Shown: positions 47,081 through 57,880 of the stretch, piece by piece
Layout: every line of letters starts with the position of its first letter
How positions within the stretch are numbered: position 1 is the stretch's first letter
NCBI GenBank assembly: GCA_002718455.1
Contig: PBER01000010.1
Location: forward strand, 26,016 to 90,015
Direction: 5' to 3'
Length of the DNA stretch: 64,000 nt
Source: Chloroflexota bacterium
GTDB taxonomy: Bacteria; Chloroflexota; Dehalococcoidia; Lucifugimonadales; Lucifugimonadaceae
Translations under genes and position numbers: made by a program
Notes under the pieces: generated by a model
What the model was told of the DNA's origin: nothing
Databases searched by the model: none
Seen by the model: the letters and a program-made list of their open reading frames with translations, nothing else

Positions 47081-48435
47081 TATTTTTTAAAAAACATATT
47101 AATTTTTTCTATGAAATATTCATCATTGTCTTCAATTATTGTCCTTAAATCAAAAATCAATATATCTTTTTCAATTCTGCCTATGATAGGTATTTCTTGT
47201 TCTAATAAAAAACTTTCAATTTCTCGTATAATTTTTTTATTATTTAATACAATCCCTGCACTGTCAATATATGTGTCTGGGAATGTTCCTCCACCAATAG
47301 TAGATTTTATATTTTTGCTTGATTTAAAAAAATTCCCATTTATCTTTTTCTCTATAAACTTTGCTCTTTCAAATAACTCTTTTTGTGTTTTACGCAACAT
47401 GGACCAGAAAGGAATTTCCTCTTCATATTCTCCAGAAATATAATACAGAAGGGTTTGGTGTAGAATGCTAAGATTCAGTTTATCTATCCTTGCTGCTCGG
47501 CTTAATGGGAAATTATTTATTTTTTCAATATATTTTTTTTCTCCAACAATAATTCCCGCTTGAGGACCACCTAGCAACTTATCACCTGAAAATAAAGTAA
47601 TAGTAGCTCCTTCTTTGACACTCTCACTTACTGTTTTTTCCTCAGGTAACCCAAATTGAGAAGTATTTATTAATGCACCAGATCCTAAATCATGAATTAT
47701 GGGAATATTAGCTTTATTGCCAATTTTTGACAATTCGCGCATACTGACTTCTTCTGTAAATCCTTTTATTTTGTAATTTGATTTATGGACCTTTAAAATA
47801 GCTGCTGTATTTGCATTTATATTTTTTTCATAATCTGAAATGTAAGTTTTATTTGTTGTTCCAACATCTTTAATTGTCAAACCGGATAATTCAATTATTT
47901 CTGGAATTCTAAAACCCCCTCCTATCTCTACAGATTCTGATCTGGAAATCAATATTTCCTTGTTTTTACCTAAAGGTGCTAGAGAACATAGTAATGCCAT
48001 AGCATTATTATTAACCACAGTCCCTGATTCAGCTCCAGTTAAAATTGTTAATAGATTAGATATTCTCTCTGTTCTTTTGTTGCGTTTTTTATTCGATATA
48101 TTTAATTCAAGATCAGAGTAATCTGTAACGAGGGTTTCAATATTTTTTATTGCTTTTTTTGAAATTGGTGATCTACCTAAATTGGTATGTAAAAGTACAC
48201 CTGTGCCATTGATTACTTTGTTGAATTTTAAATTTTTTAATGTTTCCACATTTTGGACGATGTTATCAATGATTTGTTTTTCACTAATGACATTGTTTTT
48301 TTTATGGGCATTTTTTCTTAAATCTGCCAAATCTTTATTTATAATATCTTTAAGAATTACTTTATTGATTCTTAGGTTAGTTATTTTTTTATTTATTAAT
48401 ATTTTGTTAACACTAGGTATGTTTCTAAGGTTCAT
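47080..48435 (-). CDS. selA: L-seryl-tRNA(Sec) selenium transferase
   Basis: VINGTGVLLHTNLGRSPIS, TLFSGDKLLGGPQAGIIVG, FPLSRAARIDKL. Confidence 0.92.
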   Translation of the reverse strand: MNLRNIPSVNKILINKKITNLRINKVILKDIINKDLADLRKNAHKKNNVISEKQIIDNIVQNVETLKNLKFNKVINGTGVLLHTNLGRSPISKKAIKNIETLVTDYSDLELNISNKKRNKRTERISNLLTILTGAESGTVVNNNAMALLCSLAPLGKNKEILISRSESVEIGGGFRIPEIIELSGLTIKDVGTTNKTYISDYEKNINANTAAILKVHKSNYKIKGFTEEVSMRELSKIGNKANIPIIHDLGSGALINTSQFGLPEEKTVSESVKEGATITLFSGDKLLGGPQAGIIVGEKKYIEKINNFPLSRAARIDKLNLSILHQTLLYYISGEYEEEIPFWSMLRKTQKELFERAKFIEKKINGNFFKSSKNIKSTIGGGTFPDTYIDSAGIVLNNKKIIREIESFLLEQEIPIIGRIEKDILIFDLRTIIEDNDEYFIEKINMFFKK

Positions 48436-48578
48436 CGCATTCTTTATTTATTCACATATTCTTCTTTTTTTATTCTATATCAATTGAATCAAAAGAAATA
48501 AAATTATATATTTGATTTGATTATGAAATAAATAATCCTATTTATTTCTAAACTTTAATATTAATTGGAGAATAATTA

Positions 48579-49427
48579 ATGGTCAAACAAACTTACAAAG
48601 AAGTTAATGCTGAAGAATATATAGTAGAAAAAGAACCTTTTTTTGTTCCCATTGCTGATGAGATCACAGTTTTTGAATCAGCATATAATCAGCGAATTCC
48701 AGTACTTCTTAAGGGACCTACAGGGACCGGAAAAACTAGATTTGTTGAATATATGGCATGGAAAATAAATAATAATAAAGGTTCTACCAAAGATGTTCCT
48801 TTGATAACCGTAGCATGCCACGAAGATTTAACTGCAAGTGATTTAGTTGGAAGATATTTATTAGATGCGAATGGTACCAGATGGATCGATGGTCCTCTTA
48901 CTCGATCGGTTAAATCTGGAGGAATATGTTATCTTGACGAGGTGGTTGAGGCAAGAAAAGATACGACTGTTATCATTCACCCATTAACTGATCATAGAAG
49001 AACTTTGACTATAGATAAATTAGGACAAGTTGTTGAAGCAGATGAAGGTTTTTTGTTGGTGGTTTCTTATAATCCTGGATATCAAAATGCTGTAAAGGAT
49101 CTGAAACATTCTACCCGTCAAAGATTTGTTGCTATTGAGTTTGATTTCCCTGATGTAGAAAGAGAAAGCAAAATAATATCTCATGAAGCTGGGGTTAAAA
49201 AAGACATTTCTGATCAACTGGCAATTTTGGGACAAAAAATCAGAAATCTTAAGGAACATGGATTAGAAGAAGGTGCTAGTACCAGACTGTTGATTTATGC
49301 GGCAAGATTAATTAAACAAGGGATTAGTCCTAAAAGAGCTTGCCAGGTTTCTTTGACTTGGGGAATTACTGATGAACTACAAATACAAGAAACTGTTGAT
49401 CAGATAGTATCGTCTATTTTTGAATAA
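48579..49427 (+). CDS. MoxR-family AAA+ ATPase (CbbQ/NirQ/NorQ-like)
   Basis: PVLLKGPTGTGKTRFVEYMA, VACHEDLTASDLVGRYLL, GGICYLDEVVEARKDTTVIIHPLTDHRR. Confidence 0.88.
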   Translation: MVKQTYKEVNAEEYIVEKEPFFVPIADEITVFESAYNQRIPVLLKGPTGTGKTRFVEYMAWKINNNKGSTKDVPLITVACHEDLTASDLVGRYLLDANGTRWIDGPLTRSVKSGGICYLDEVVEARKDTTVIIHPLTDHRRTLTIDKLGQVVEADEGFLLVVSYNPGYQNAVKDLKHSTRQRFVAIEFDFPDVERESKIISHEAGVKKDISDQLAILGQKIRNLKEHGLEEGASTRLLIYAARLIKQGISPKRACQVSLTWGITDELQIQETVDQIVSSIFE

Positions 49428-49998
49428 ATTGAACAATTCAGATAAGTATCATCAATTAAAAAAAGAAGTAACAAGTAGAAAATCTCAACTGATAAGTGAA
49501 AATAATGAAGAGTTGAGATTGGCCGCAGTGAGTATTCTTATAGAGAATGACAACAAAGATTATCCAATATATATGATTAAAAGAGCGGATGAAGGCGTAC
49601 ACGCTCTTGAATGGGCTTTTCCTGGGGGTAAATATGAACAAGAAGATGCAGATTTGCTTGATACTGCAAAAAGAGAAACTCATGAGGAAATAGGTATATC
49701 AAATGACTTTATTTCTTTTTGGGGACCTTTAGATCCCGTTTATACTTTAGGTACAGGGTGGAAAATCTTTCCCTTTATAGGGGTTGTAAAATCAGATATC
49801 AAAACTGTAAAGAATGAGGAAGAAATACAAGAAATAACTAAAATCCCATTATTTAAGTTGTTAGAATCTAAAAATAATAGATATGTTTCTTTTACAACAA
49901 ATAATGGTAGGATAGATTCTAAATCATACGTTTATGAAAATAAATTAATTTGGGGGGCATCCGCAAGAATAATATCTCAAATCAATAGTTTTATTTAA
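49420..49998 (+). CDS. NUDIX hydrolase, CoA-pyrophosphatase-like
   Basis: MIKRADEGVHALEWAFPGGKYEQEDADLLDTAKRETHEEIGI. Confidence 0.8.
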   Translation: MNKLNNSDKYHQLKKEVTSRKSQLISENNEELRLAAVSILIENDNKDYPIYMIKRADEGVHALEWAFPGGKYEQEDADLLDTAKRETHEEIGISNDFISFWGPLDPVYTLGTGWKIFPFIGVVKSDIKTVKNEEEIQEITKIPLFKLLESKNNRYVSFTTNNGRIDSKSYVYENKLIWGASARIISQINSFI

Positions 49999-50001
49999 CA
50001 A

Positions 50002-53000
50002 ATGCCTAAATATGAACATACTAAAATCAAAAGATTATTAAAAGCTTATCCAAAAGAAGTTTCAGAAAACTATACCTATTCTCGAGGAATATTAGAAAAT
50101 AAATTACCAGAAGAAATTCTATCTAATTGGGAAAATGTTGGATTAAGTTTAGCACAGGAAAATACACATTCATGGGAATGTGCGCTATCTTTTTTTAAAG
50201 TGTCAGTTGAGGTACAACAGCATCTGCCTTCTGGTCAATTTATTGGCTGGTGTGACTCTGGACTTAAATTGACTAGAAAAAGTACTAAAATCTCCATTTC
50301 TTTTTTTGATTCAAGCCCAAAAACCATGACAAGATTAAGACCAAGATATATAGAAGATTGGGTTTCAAGGGTAGAGAGCCTCTATAAAGGTACCTGGAAA
50401 TCTACAATACTAACATGCAATGTTTTTGAATTAACACCAACTATTTTGGAAACTATTTCATTTGATCAATACTGTAAATTGATAGAATTTATCGAATCTT
50501 TATCTAATAGATCTTATGATATAGCAAGTGAAATATTAGAAACTTCAACCAAAATATTTTCAGTAAATTTTCCAGAAATCGATGATTTACTTCAACTATC
50601 AACATCCATTACTGAAGCAGAATGGAGAGATGTCAAACCAACATACGAAATTATCTTAAATCAAATAGTAAAGCTACCAAATGCAAATATAAAACTTATA
50701 TTTGATATGGCAAAAAGATTATTTGGATTGTCTGGTATACACATTTCAAATTTCTTTTCTATGATCATGAAAACTTTGGCATTAGTAAATAAAGATGATA
50801 GAGATGAAATTTTACATATGGTTCAACACGTAGTAAATAATGCCCCTTATGTAACAATGGATTTCTTGAAGAGCGTTCCTACTTTACTTGAAACATTGGA
50901 TTTAAATCAATTAGATCAATGGAAAAATAATGGGATTAGATTAGCTTTAGACCAGGATACAAACCCAACTCCAGCAAATCAATTTTTCAAATTAGAATCA
51001 AAAATGGCCAAAGATCTTATCGATAAAATCTCTTCAAGTGTTGAATTAAATAGAATCAAGGAATTGATGAAATTGTATTGTACAGGATTGTCTGGGGATG
51101 ATGTTTCAGTTGCGAATTCATCAAATCTTTCTGAAAAAAATATAGGGTGGACTCAATCAGATCTCCCAACATCAGATGGTAAAACTATTTATCTTCCAAA
51201 TGTAGTTAACAAATATCAAATAAAAGATCAAAACTTTGATTATTATAAAGTGATTGCTACTCATCAAGAAGCTCTATTGGAATTTGGAACATTTAAATAT
51301 GATCCTAAAATTAAACCAAAAAATAGAAAATCATTAAAAATTCACAATAGACTAAAAAAAGAGTTAAACGAATCACAAGAAGAACATGCGACTAGATTTG
51401 CAAAAGTGCTAAGAGCAATCCCTCCTTTTAGCTCAGATCCACAATTGGCATCTGATTTATTTGAAATAATTGAAAATTATAGAGTTGATCAGAAAATTAT
51501 TGATAAATATAAGGGATTAAGAAATGCTTTTATAAATGTTCAATACGAACAAGTCATTGAGCGTAAAAATTCATCTGAATTAAATGAACGCGAAGCAATG
51601 ATTGAAGAGATAATTAAATTTACCCTAGGTAAAAGAAAAAACTTCAAAATAAGACGCGGATTTACCAAAGAATTCAAGGCTATTATCGGGTACTTCTTGA
51701 CTTTGAAAAGAATAGATGGGAGTGTTGAAGATTCTATGACAGTTGCAGTTAGAACTTTTGATAGAATTGCTCGATTACCTAATAATGAACCTGTTCCAGA
51801 TGAAGAAATAGAAAATATAGATATAGACGAATCTGAAGAAGATAATTCTTCTGATGAATATGAGGATGAACAAAAAATCAATGAAATGATGAATTTTTTT
51901 GGAACTCCTGAATCTTCAGAAAATGGAGAATATGATGGTGATGAAATTTCACCTTCTGATGAATTAGAAGAGGAATACAATTCTCCAGAACCTGTTGAAT
52001 ATCAAGGAGATTTCAAGCCTGAGTTAGGTCAATTGTTAACGGAAATGTTGACAGTTGAAGGAGATGATATGCTTGGAGAAGGTGAAGAAATGCAGGGACT
52101 AACGCAAGAGCAAATTGAAGAATTAGTTAAAAATTCACCAGACTTAGAAACTAAAGAAGCTGATGAAAACTCTGAATTAGACTCTGAGGCTAACCAAGAA
52201 TTATTAGAAAACTTGATGAAAGAAATAAAAAATAGAGATTTGGATAATTCTTCATTTTCAGGTGGAGAACCACTACATTTTGATGAAGAGGGAGGACCTT
52301 TGGAGGCAACAGCTCCCGACACATTTACCTATGATGAATGGGACTTTAGAGATGTAGAATATAAACCTAATTGGTGTCTTTTGCATGAAAAAAAATTAGC
52401 TGACGGAGAAACAAACTTTTATAAAGAAACCTTAACGAACAATTCTTCACTCGTATATCAGATTAAAAAACAATTTGAATTAGTTTTTCCTGAAATGTAC
52501 CGTAAACAAAAGCGCCTTGAAGATGGTGAGGAGGCTGATCTCGATGCTGGAATCGAAGCACTTATAGATCTAAGATCTAATGTAACACCAGACGAAAAGA
52601 TATATTGGAGAAGGAATAAAACTGAACGTTCCGTTGCTGTAGCCTTACTTATTGATATGAGTGCTTCAACAGCTGAAGCTATAGATGATGGAACTAAGTC
52701 TTCGAATGATGATTGGGGAGCTCCTGATGATCCTGTAGAGTATATGGTGTGGTTAAGATCCAGACGAGCTGAAGGATTGAGAAGATCATATAAAAGAATA
52801 GTGGATGTTGAAAAAGAAGGAATTGTTCTAATGGTTAATTCTTTAGAAACACTTGGTGATGATTATGGAGTTTATGGATTTTCTGGGTACGGTAGAGAAA
52901 ACGTTGAATTTTACACAATAAAAGATTTAGATGAAAAATTTTCAGATACTGTTTCAGGAAGAATTGATAGAATTGCACCTTTGCATGCAACAAGAATGGG

Positions 53001-53319
53001 TCCTGCTATAAGACACACAATCTCTAAATTGGAAAATCATGAAGCAAGATCAAAGTTTATGTTTTTGATAACTGATGGAAGACCACAAGATCGCGGATAT
53101 TCACGTGAAGGAGTGGAAAAAGAATATGCTGTTTATGATACTCGTCAAGCATTATTGGAAGCTAAACAAAAAGGTATAGTTCCTTTTTGCTTAACTGTCG
53201 ACAAAGCTGGACATGATTATCTTAAAACTATGATGGATGATTTTTCATATGAAGTTCTTTCTGACATATCTATGCTACCTGCAAGATTACCTGAATTATA
53301 TAAAAATCTTACTTCATAG
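50002..53319 (+). CDS. Large VWA-domain protein (CbbO/NorD-like), 1105 aa
   Basis: C-terminal MIDAS-type VALLIDMSASTAEA and LITDGRPQDRGY; acidic linker; downstream of the MoxR-type ATPase. Confidence 0.82.
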   Translation: MPKYEHTKIKRLLKAYPKEVSENYTYSRGILENKLPEEILSNWENVGLSLAQENTHSWECALSFFKVSVEVQQHLPSGQFIGWCDSGLKLTRKSTKISISFFDSSPKTMTRLRPRYIEDWVSRVESLYKGTWKSTILTCNVFELTPTILETISFDQYCKLIEFIESLSNRSYDIASEILETSTKIFSVNFPEIDDLLQLSTSITEAEWRDVKPTYEIILNQIVKLPNANIKLIFDMAKRLFGLSGIHISNFFSMIMKTLALVNKDDRDEILHMVQHVVNNAPYVTMDFLKSVPTLLETLDLNQLDQWKNNGIRLALDQDTNPTPANQFFKLESKMAKDLIDKISSSVELNRIKELMKLYCTGLSGDDVSVANSSNLSEKNIGWTQSDLPTSDGKTIYLPNVVNKYQIKDQNFDYYKVIATHQEALLEFGTFKYDPKIKPKNRKSLKIHNRLKKELNESQEEHATRFAKVLRAIPPFSSDPQLASDLFEIIENYRVDQKIIDKYKGLRNAFINVQYEQVIERKNSSELNEREAMIEEIIKFTLGKRKNFKIRRGFTKEFKAIIGYFLTLKRIDGSVEDSMTVAVRTFDRIARLPNNEPVPDEEIENIDIDESEEDNSSDEYEDEQKINEMMNFFGTPESSENGEYDGDEISPSDELEEEYNSPEPVEYQGDFKPELGQLLTEMLTVEGDDMLGEGEEMQGLTQEQIEELVKNSPDLETKEADENSELDSEANQELLENLMKEIKNRDLDNSSFSGGEPLHFDEEGGPLEATAPDTFTYDEWDFRDVEYKPNWCLLHEKKLADGETNFYKETLTNNSSLVYQIKKQFELVFPEMYRKQKRLEDGEEADLDAGIEALIDLRSNVTPDEKIYWRRNKTERSVAVALLIDMSASTAEAIDDGTKSSNDDWGAPDDPVEYMVWLRSRRAEGLRRSYKRIVDVEKEGIVLMVNSLETLGDDYGVYGFSGYGRENVEFYTIKDLDEKFSDTVSGRIDRIAPLHATRMGPAIRHTISKLENHEARSKFMFLITDGRPQDRGYSREGVEKEYAVYDTRQALLEAKQKGIVPFCLTVDKAGHDYLKTMMDDFSYEVLSDISMLPARLPELYKNLTS

Positions 53320-53323
53320 TTTT

Positions 53324-54313
53324 TTATTGAAAAAATGAAAGAGTTTTATCCCCCCATTTTTTTTCTACGACAATTACATCTTTTGTTTCTTTAGCCACAA
53401 CATAATAACCAGTTTTATCTTCAGTAATATTTCCTATACTCATTGATGTGTTATATATGGTTCGATTTCCTTTAGAATCAAGAGAAACAGTTTTGATATC
53501 TATATATGGTGCATCGGGACCAAGTCCATACTCTTCGTAATCCTCTACAAACATTAAATTTAATTTCTCAGCTTTTAAAATTGATATTTCAGAAATATGT
53601 TGTACATTATTGATAATTAATTCTGAATCTGCTTCATTATCTCCATCACATGGATTCCCTTTTATTGGTAAAGCACATTCATGCCATTTTTCATCATTTT
53701 TATTTTTACCAAATGCTTTATAAATTTTGCTATTATTTATGAGTACAAATTCAATTGCTTCCAACGGGTCCAGTTCAAACATCCATGCAGGATAAGGAGG
53801 ATCTTCAATTAATCTTGAGAAAACTCCATACCAAGTATTATCTATCATTACTAGTTCTGTTTGGCCTTCCATATAAGCATAATTATTTATTCCATCAGGT
53901 GTCATATCACCTATGTAGAGTGTTCTTTTATCACCATTTTTTAGGTACAAAGTAATTTGTAAGTTGGGATCTTCTAAGCCATATTTAGATTTGTTATCTA
54001 TATCATCTGATAACGTTCTATATAGTTTTGGGCCTGCCAATAAATCTATGATTCCTCCCCATCTATAACTGTCTGCAGGAATTCCATCAAAATTATCAAA
54101 AAACCAATTATGATCAGTTCCTGAATGCCAGCTTAATGTTTTAGAACCCTTAGTTATAGATATATTTGTCAGATCCTGAGAGGATACTCTATAAAAAAAA
54201 GTACTTGTGTTTTTTTCATCTTCTTTTCCAATATCAGATTTGTAAATTAAAACTCCAAAAATGGATACCCAAGATAAAATGCAAATTAGTAATAATGAAA
54301 TTCTTAAATTCAT
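53324..54313 (-). CDS. DUF4340-like membrane-anchored protein
   Basis: N-terminal TM, KSKYGLEDPNLQITLYLKNGDKRTLYIGDMTPDG; 3' of Gld-like ABC genes. Confidence 0.72.
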   Translation of the reverse strand: MNLRISLLLICILSWVSIFGVLIYKSDIGKEDEKNTSTFFYRVSSQDLTNISITKGSKTLSWHSGTDHNWFFDNFDGIPADSYRWGGIIDLLAGPKLYRTLSDDIDNKSKYGLEDPNLQITLYLKNGDKRTLYIGDMTPDGINNYAYMEGQTELVMIDNTWYGVFSRLIEDPPYPAWMFELDPLEAIEFVLINNSKIYKAFGKNKNDEKWHECALPIKGNPCDGDNEADSELIINNVQHISEISILKAEKLNLMFVEDYEEYGLGPDAPYIDIKTVSLDSKGNRTIYNTSMSIGNITEDKTGYYVVAKETKDVIVVEKKWGDKTLSFFQ

Positions 54314-54314
54314 T

Positions 54315-56063
54315 TTATCTTCTTCGCCACCAGCTTACCATACCCGCAATTCCTATTGAAATTGGCATTAATAACCAACCACTCCATCTTATAAAATCTC
54401 TTTCACTTTTGGTTAAAACTAGTTCTCTAAATGCTGCAGTTTTTGGTCTAATTGTTATTAGTTCATAATCTTTTGCAAGCCAGTTTATACTATTTACAAA
54501 TAGATCTGCGTTTTTGGCTGAACTAGAATATTTATTAGAAGCAAAATCAGTGTCTCCTATAACAACAATTGAAGTTTGAGCTAGTGTTCCATCCGATTTT
54601 TCTTTAGGACTTTTCCCTATTTCTGAAATAGCTTCTACCAACATAATTGTTGGGAATGGACCTAGAGTGTCTGATTCAGAATTGTATTTTACCGTTTCAT
54701 TTTCTTGGGTTTTTTGTGCCCAACTTTCCAAAGTTGTGAAAGCAAGAGGTACATGTATTACAAAAGGTTCTCCATTTTCAGCAATAGGTATAGTATCAGG
54801 ACTGTATGTTGATCCAATGTATGCTGAACCAGGAAAATACAGAACATCAAAATCTTTGGTTATTTCATGAGGTAATATTTGTCCATTGGTTTTTTTTAGT
54901 TGTAGATAACTTGGTTTAGGAGCTACGAAACTTGCCATATCAAATATTGTTCCTTCTCCCACTGCAAGCCCAAATTTATATAGAAAAGTTTTTATACCCT
55001 CCGGAGTTAATTCTGGTTCTATGAGAACTAACAATGATCCTCCCATCCACAAATATTCTGAAATAATAGCAGAATCTTGTATTGAAAAACCTTTCTCTGC
55101 ACCTGCTATAACAACAACAGCTGGTATATTTTCCTCAGATAGAAGAATTGCCAATTCTTGAGATGTTGCAGATAGCACTTTATAATTTTGTGTCATTAAA
55201 TCTGAATAGATTAAACCCATACCTTTTGAAGTTTGATCAAAATCTGTAATATCTCTCTCTCCGTGTCCGGTTAAAAATATTACCTTTTTCTGCTTTATTT
55301 GACTTACAATAAGAAGCCCTGTAATGATGTCTTGCTCACTAAAAATAGTTGTTCCCTGTCTTCCGTTTATAATTTGAGATCTTCTGGAATCTATGCCTTC
55401 AATTACCAGTGAGGGGAAATAATTTACTCCATATTTAGCTGCGGAAGAGGGATCTAATTCTGGGTCAATTCTTTCGTAAGATAAATCTACTTTTTTAGAC
55501 CTTCTTTTAAATTCTAATAATAGATCTTCAATTGATCTCCAACCTGCTGCTTTTTCAGGGGTATTAGTTGCTATAAAAACCGTAATTTTAACATCTTCTT
55601 TTAAGTTGGCTATTACTTTTACAGCTTGGTCTTCGAGAATAAATTGTTTTGTCGCAGTAGTATCAACTCTTAACCATTCTGGTTGATTTGGCTGTGAAAC
55701 CAACCAATATAATAGTGAATTGATTACTATTATTAATCCTAATGAACTCAAAAATATAATAGAACTATTTAGTCCATACCTTCCTCTTCTTCCAAAAATA
55801 AAGAACAATATGCTTCTCCAAGATAATAATCCTAATAGGATTAAAAGGATAAGTCCAACTAAAACAAACCAAAGACCTATTTGTGATATGTCTCTCAAGA
55901 AAATCCATATAATAAAACCTAAAACAATGGAGAGCAATCCACTAAGTAATACACCTTGCTTTACTGACCTAATGTTTTGTTTTATGCTTGAAGCCAGTCT
56001 GGAAAAATTAAATTTAGTAGATTCTATAGAAGGTCTTTTTTCTTTATTGTTCATTATCTCCAC
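54315..56063 (-). CDS. GldG-like ABC auxiliary protein
   Basis: TM segments at both ends, LFLTGHGERDITDF, MGGSLLVLIEPELTPEG, VVIGDTDFASNKY. Confidence 0.82.
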   Translation of the reverse strand: MEIMNNKEKRPSIESTKFNFSRLASSIKQNIRSVKQGVLLSGLLSIVLGFIIWIFLRDISQIGLWFVLVGLILLILLGLLSWRSILFFIFGRRGRYGLNSSIIFLSSLGLIIVINSLLYWLVSQPNQPEWLRVDTTATKQFILEDQAVKVIANLKEDVKITVFIATNTPEKAAGWRSIEDLLLEFKRRSKKVDLSYERIDPELDPSSAAKYGVNYFPSLVIEGIDSRRSQIINGRQGTTIFSEQDIITGLLIVSQIKQKKVIFLTGHGERDITDFDQTSKGMGLIYSDLMTQNYKVLSATSQELAILLSEENIPAVVVIAGAEKGFSIQDSAIISEYLWMGGSLLVLIEPELTPEGIKTFLYKFGLAVGEGTIFDMASFVAPKPSYLQLKKTNGQILPHEITKDFDVLYFPGSAYIGSTYSPDTIPIAENGEPFVIHVPLAFTTLESWAQKTQENETVKYNSESDTLGPFPTIMLVEAISEIGKSPKEKSDGTLAQTSIVVIGDTDFASNKYSSSAKNADLFVNSINWLAKDYELITIRPKTAAFRELVLTKSERDFIRWSGWLLMPISIGIAGMVSWWRRR

Positions 56064-56815
56064 CTTCTTGATTCTAAGATAATTACTGTGAGTAATAAAA
56101 ATACTATTGTAATAGAAATATAAAAAACAACATCTGTAATTGAGAAAATACCTCGCGCAAAATCTGCGAAATGGCCACTCTCTGCAACCCCTAAGGCCCC
56201 AAGATCAAAAACAGAAAATGAAGCTCCTAATTGCATAAAACTTAATATATCACTTCCTATTCCTTGTATTCTGGAAGCCACAAAATCAACAATAGTTAAT
56301 GCCGTAAGAATCCCTGATCCAACTACCAAACCAACAATTTGATTTGGTGATAGAGCTGATGCAAACAACCCAATTGCTAGCGTTGAAGAAGCATACAATA
56401 ATAGGCCCAATAGACCATTAAATAAAGGGCCAGTATCAGGATCTCCAAAAATGTATAAAATAATTACGAAATACATGGATAAAATAATCATTATAATTAC
56501 GGTTAGGAAGGCAGCCAAAAATTTTCCTATTACAACTTCAGCTTCTTTTACAGGAGAGGTTAAAAGTAATTCAAGAGTCCCTAATTTTTGTTCCTCAGCT
56601 ATTAATCTCATTGTTATTGCTGGAGACATGAAGATCATAAAAAAAGTCGCTCCCGCCAAATATCCTCTTATACTTGCTTCAGAAAATGCATCTGAAACTG
56701 ATGCAACAAAGAAAAAACCTGTTATAGCTAAATAAGCTGCTGCAACAATATATGCCATAGGAGAGGCAAAATAGGTTTTTAATTCTTTACTTAAAATTAT
56801 GATTATATTTTTCAT
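56054..56815 (-). CDS. GldF-like ABC-2 permease
   Basis: KELKTYFASPMAYIVAAAYLAITGFFF, MRLIAEEQKLGTLELLLTSPVKEAEVVIGKFLAA. Confidence 0.88.
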   Translation of the reverse strand: MKNIIIILSKELKTYFASPMAYIVAAAYLAITGFFFVASVSDAFSEASIRGYLAGATFFMIFMSPAITMRLIAEEQKLGTLELLLTSPVKEAEVVIGKFLAAFLTVIIMIILSMYFVIILYIFGDPDTGPLFNGLLGLLLYASSTLAIGLFASALSPNQIVGLVVGSGILTALTIVDFVASRIQGIGSDILSFMQLGASFSVFDLGALGVAESGHFADFARGIFSITDVVFYISITIVFLLLTVIILESRRWR

Positions 56816-56824
56816 TTGATCATT

Positions 56825-57784
56825 TTATTTATCTTGAGTAAGCTGTAAAAATATTTCTTCTAATGTCATAGGCAGTGGCGTTAGATTTCTTAACCCCCAA
56901 CCATTATCTACTATTAGTTTTGCTATTTTTTCTGATGAATTATTATTTGATTTGGTATCAACAAGTATTGAATGATAATTTTCTTTTGAAGCTTGATCTA
57001 ACTTTTCTGCTCTAGTATCGCTTCTAACATCTATTATGTTTTTAATTTTTCTTATTGCAGATATTGCTGTTTTAGGATCTGTACCAGATACTCCTAATTC
57101 AATTCTTTCATTACCAGAAAGCCTTTGTGATAAATTAGAAGGTTTATCATCAGCAACAATTCTACCATCTGAAATTACTAATACTCTGGGACATATTGTC
57201 GATACTTCCGGAAGAATATGTGAAGAGATAAGTAATGTGTGAGATTCTCCTAATTCACTAATCAACTCTCTTGTTTCCACAACTTGTATTGGGTCTATAC
57301 CAATCGTTGGTTCATCCATAATTAAAACGTCTGGTTCATGTAAAATTGCTTGGGCAATTCCGGTTCTTTGTCTATAACCCTTTGATAATTTACCAACGAG
57401 AGTATTTCTGTAATCTCCTAACTTAACATGATCAATGACTTTAGGTATTCTTTCTTCAACCCATTTTCTATTCATTCCTCTAATTCTGCCCATAAAAGTT
57501 AGATAATCTATAACTGTCATATCAAGATACAGAGGAACAGTTTCGGGTAAATAACCAATATGTCTTCTAGCGTCAAGCGAGTATTTTACTGTATCAAATC
57601 CACTTACAGTAATATTTCCTGATGTGGGGGGGAGATATCCTGTAATACTACGCATGGTAGTCGTCTTACCAGCACCATTAGGGCCTAAGAATCCTACTAT
57701 TTCTCCTTTTAGAACTTCAAAAGAAACGTCTATAACGGCCGGGTATGGGCCGTAATTTTTATACATATGTTCTACTCTAATCAT
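56825..57784 (-). CDS. GldA-like ABC ATP-binding protein
   Basis: GFLGPNGAGKTTTMRSITGYLPPTSG, LSKGYRQRTGIAQAILHEPDVLIMDEPTIGIDP. Confidence 0.93.
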   Translation of the reverse strand: MIRVEHMYKNYGPYPAVIDVSFEVLKGEIVGFLGPNGAGKTTTMRSITGYLPPTSGNITVSGFDTVKYSLDARRHIGYLPETVPLYLDMTVIDYLTFMGRIRGMNRKWVEERIPKVIDHVKLGDYRNTLVGKLSKGYRQRTGIAQAILHEPDVLIMDEPTIGIDPIQVVETRELISELGESHTLLISSHILPEVSTICPRVLVISDGRIVADDKPSNLSQRLSGNERIELGVSGTDPKTAISAIRKIKNIIDVRSDTRAEKLDQASKENYHSILVDTKSNNNSSEKIAKLIVDNGWGLRNLTPLPMTLEEIFLQLTQDK

Positions 57785-57880
57785 ATTTAAATACTCTTAT
57801 ACAAAAAAATCACGTAAATTAAGTTTATCTAAAATTGTCAAAATACACATTATTGTAGAAGAACATTTATAATTATTTAT

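Noticed and set aside
51540-52322. Ser-rich antisense ORFs 51540..51980 and 52029..52322
   Set aside because: Complement of the acidic GAA/GAT-rich linker of the VWA gene; composition artefact.
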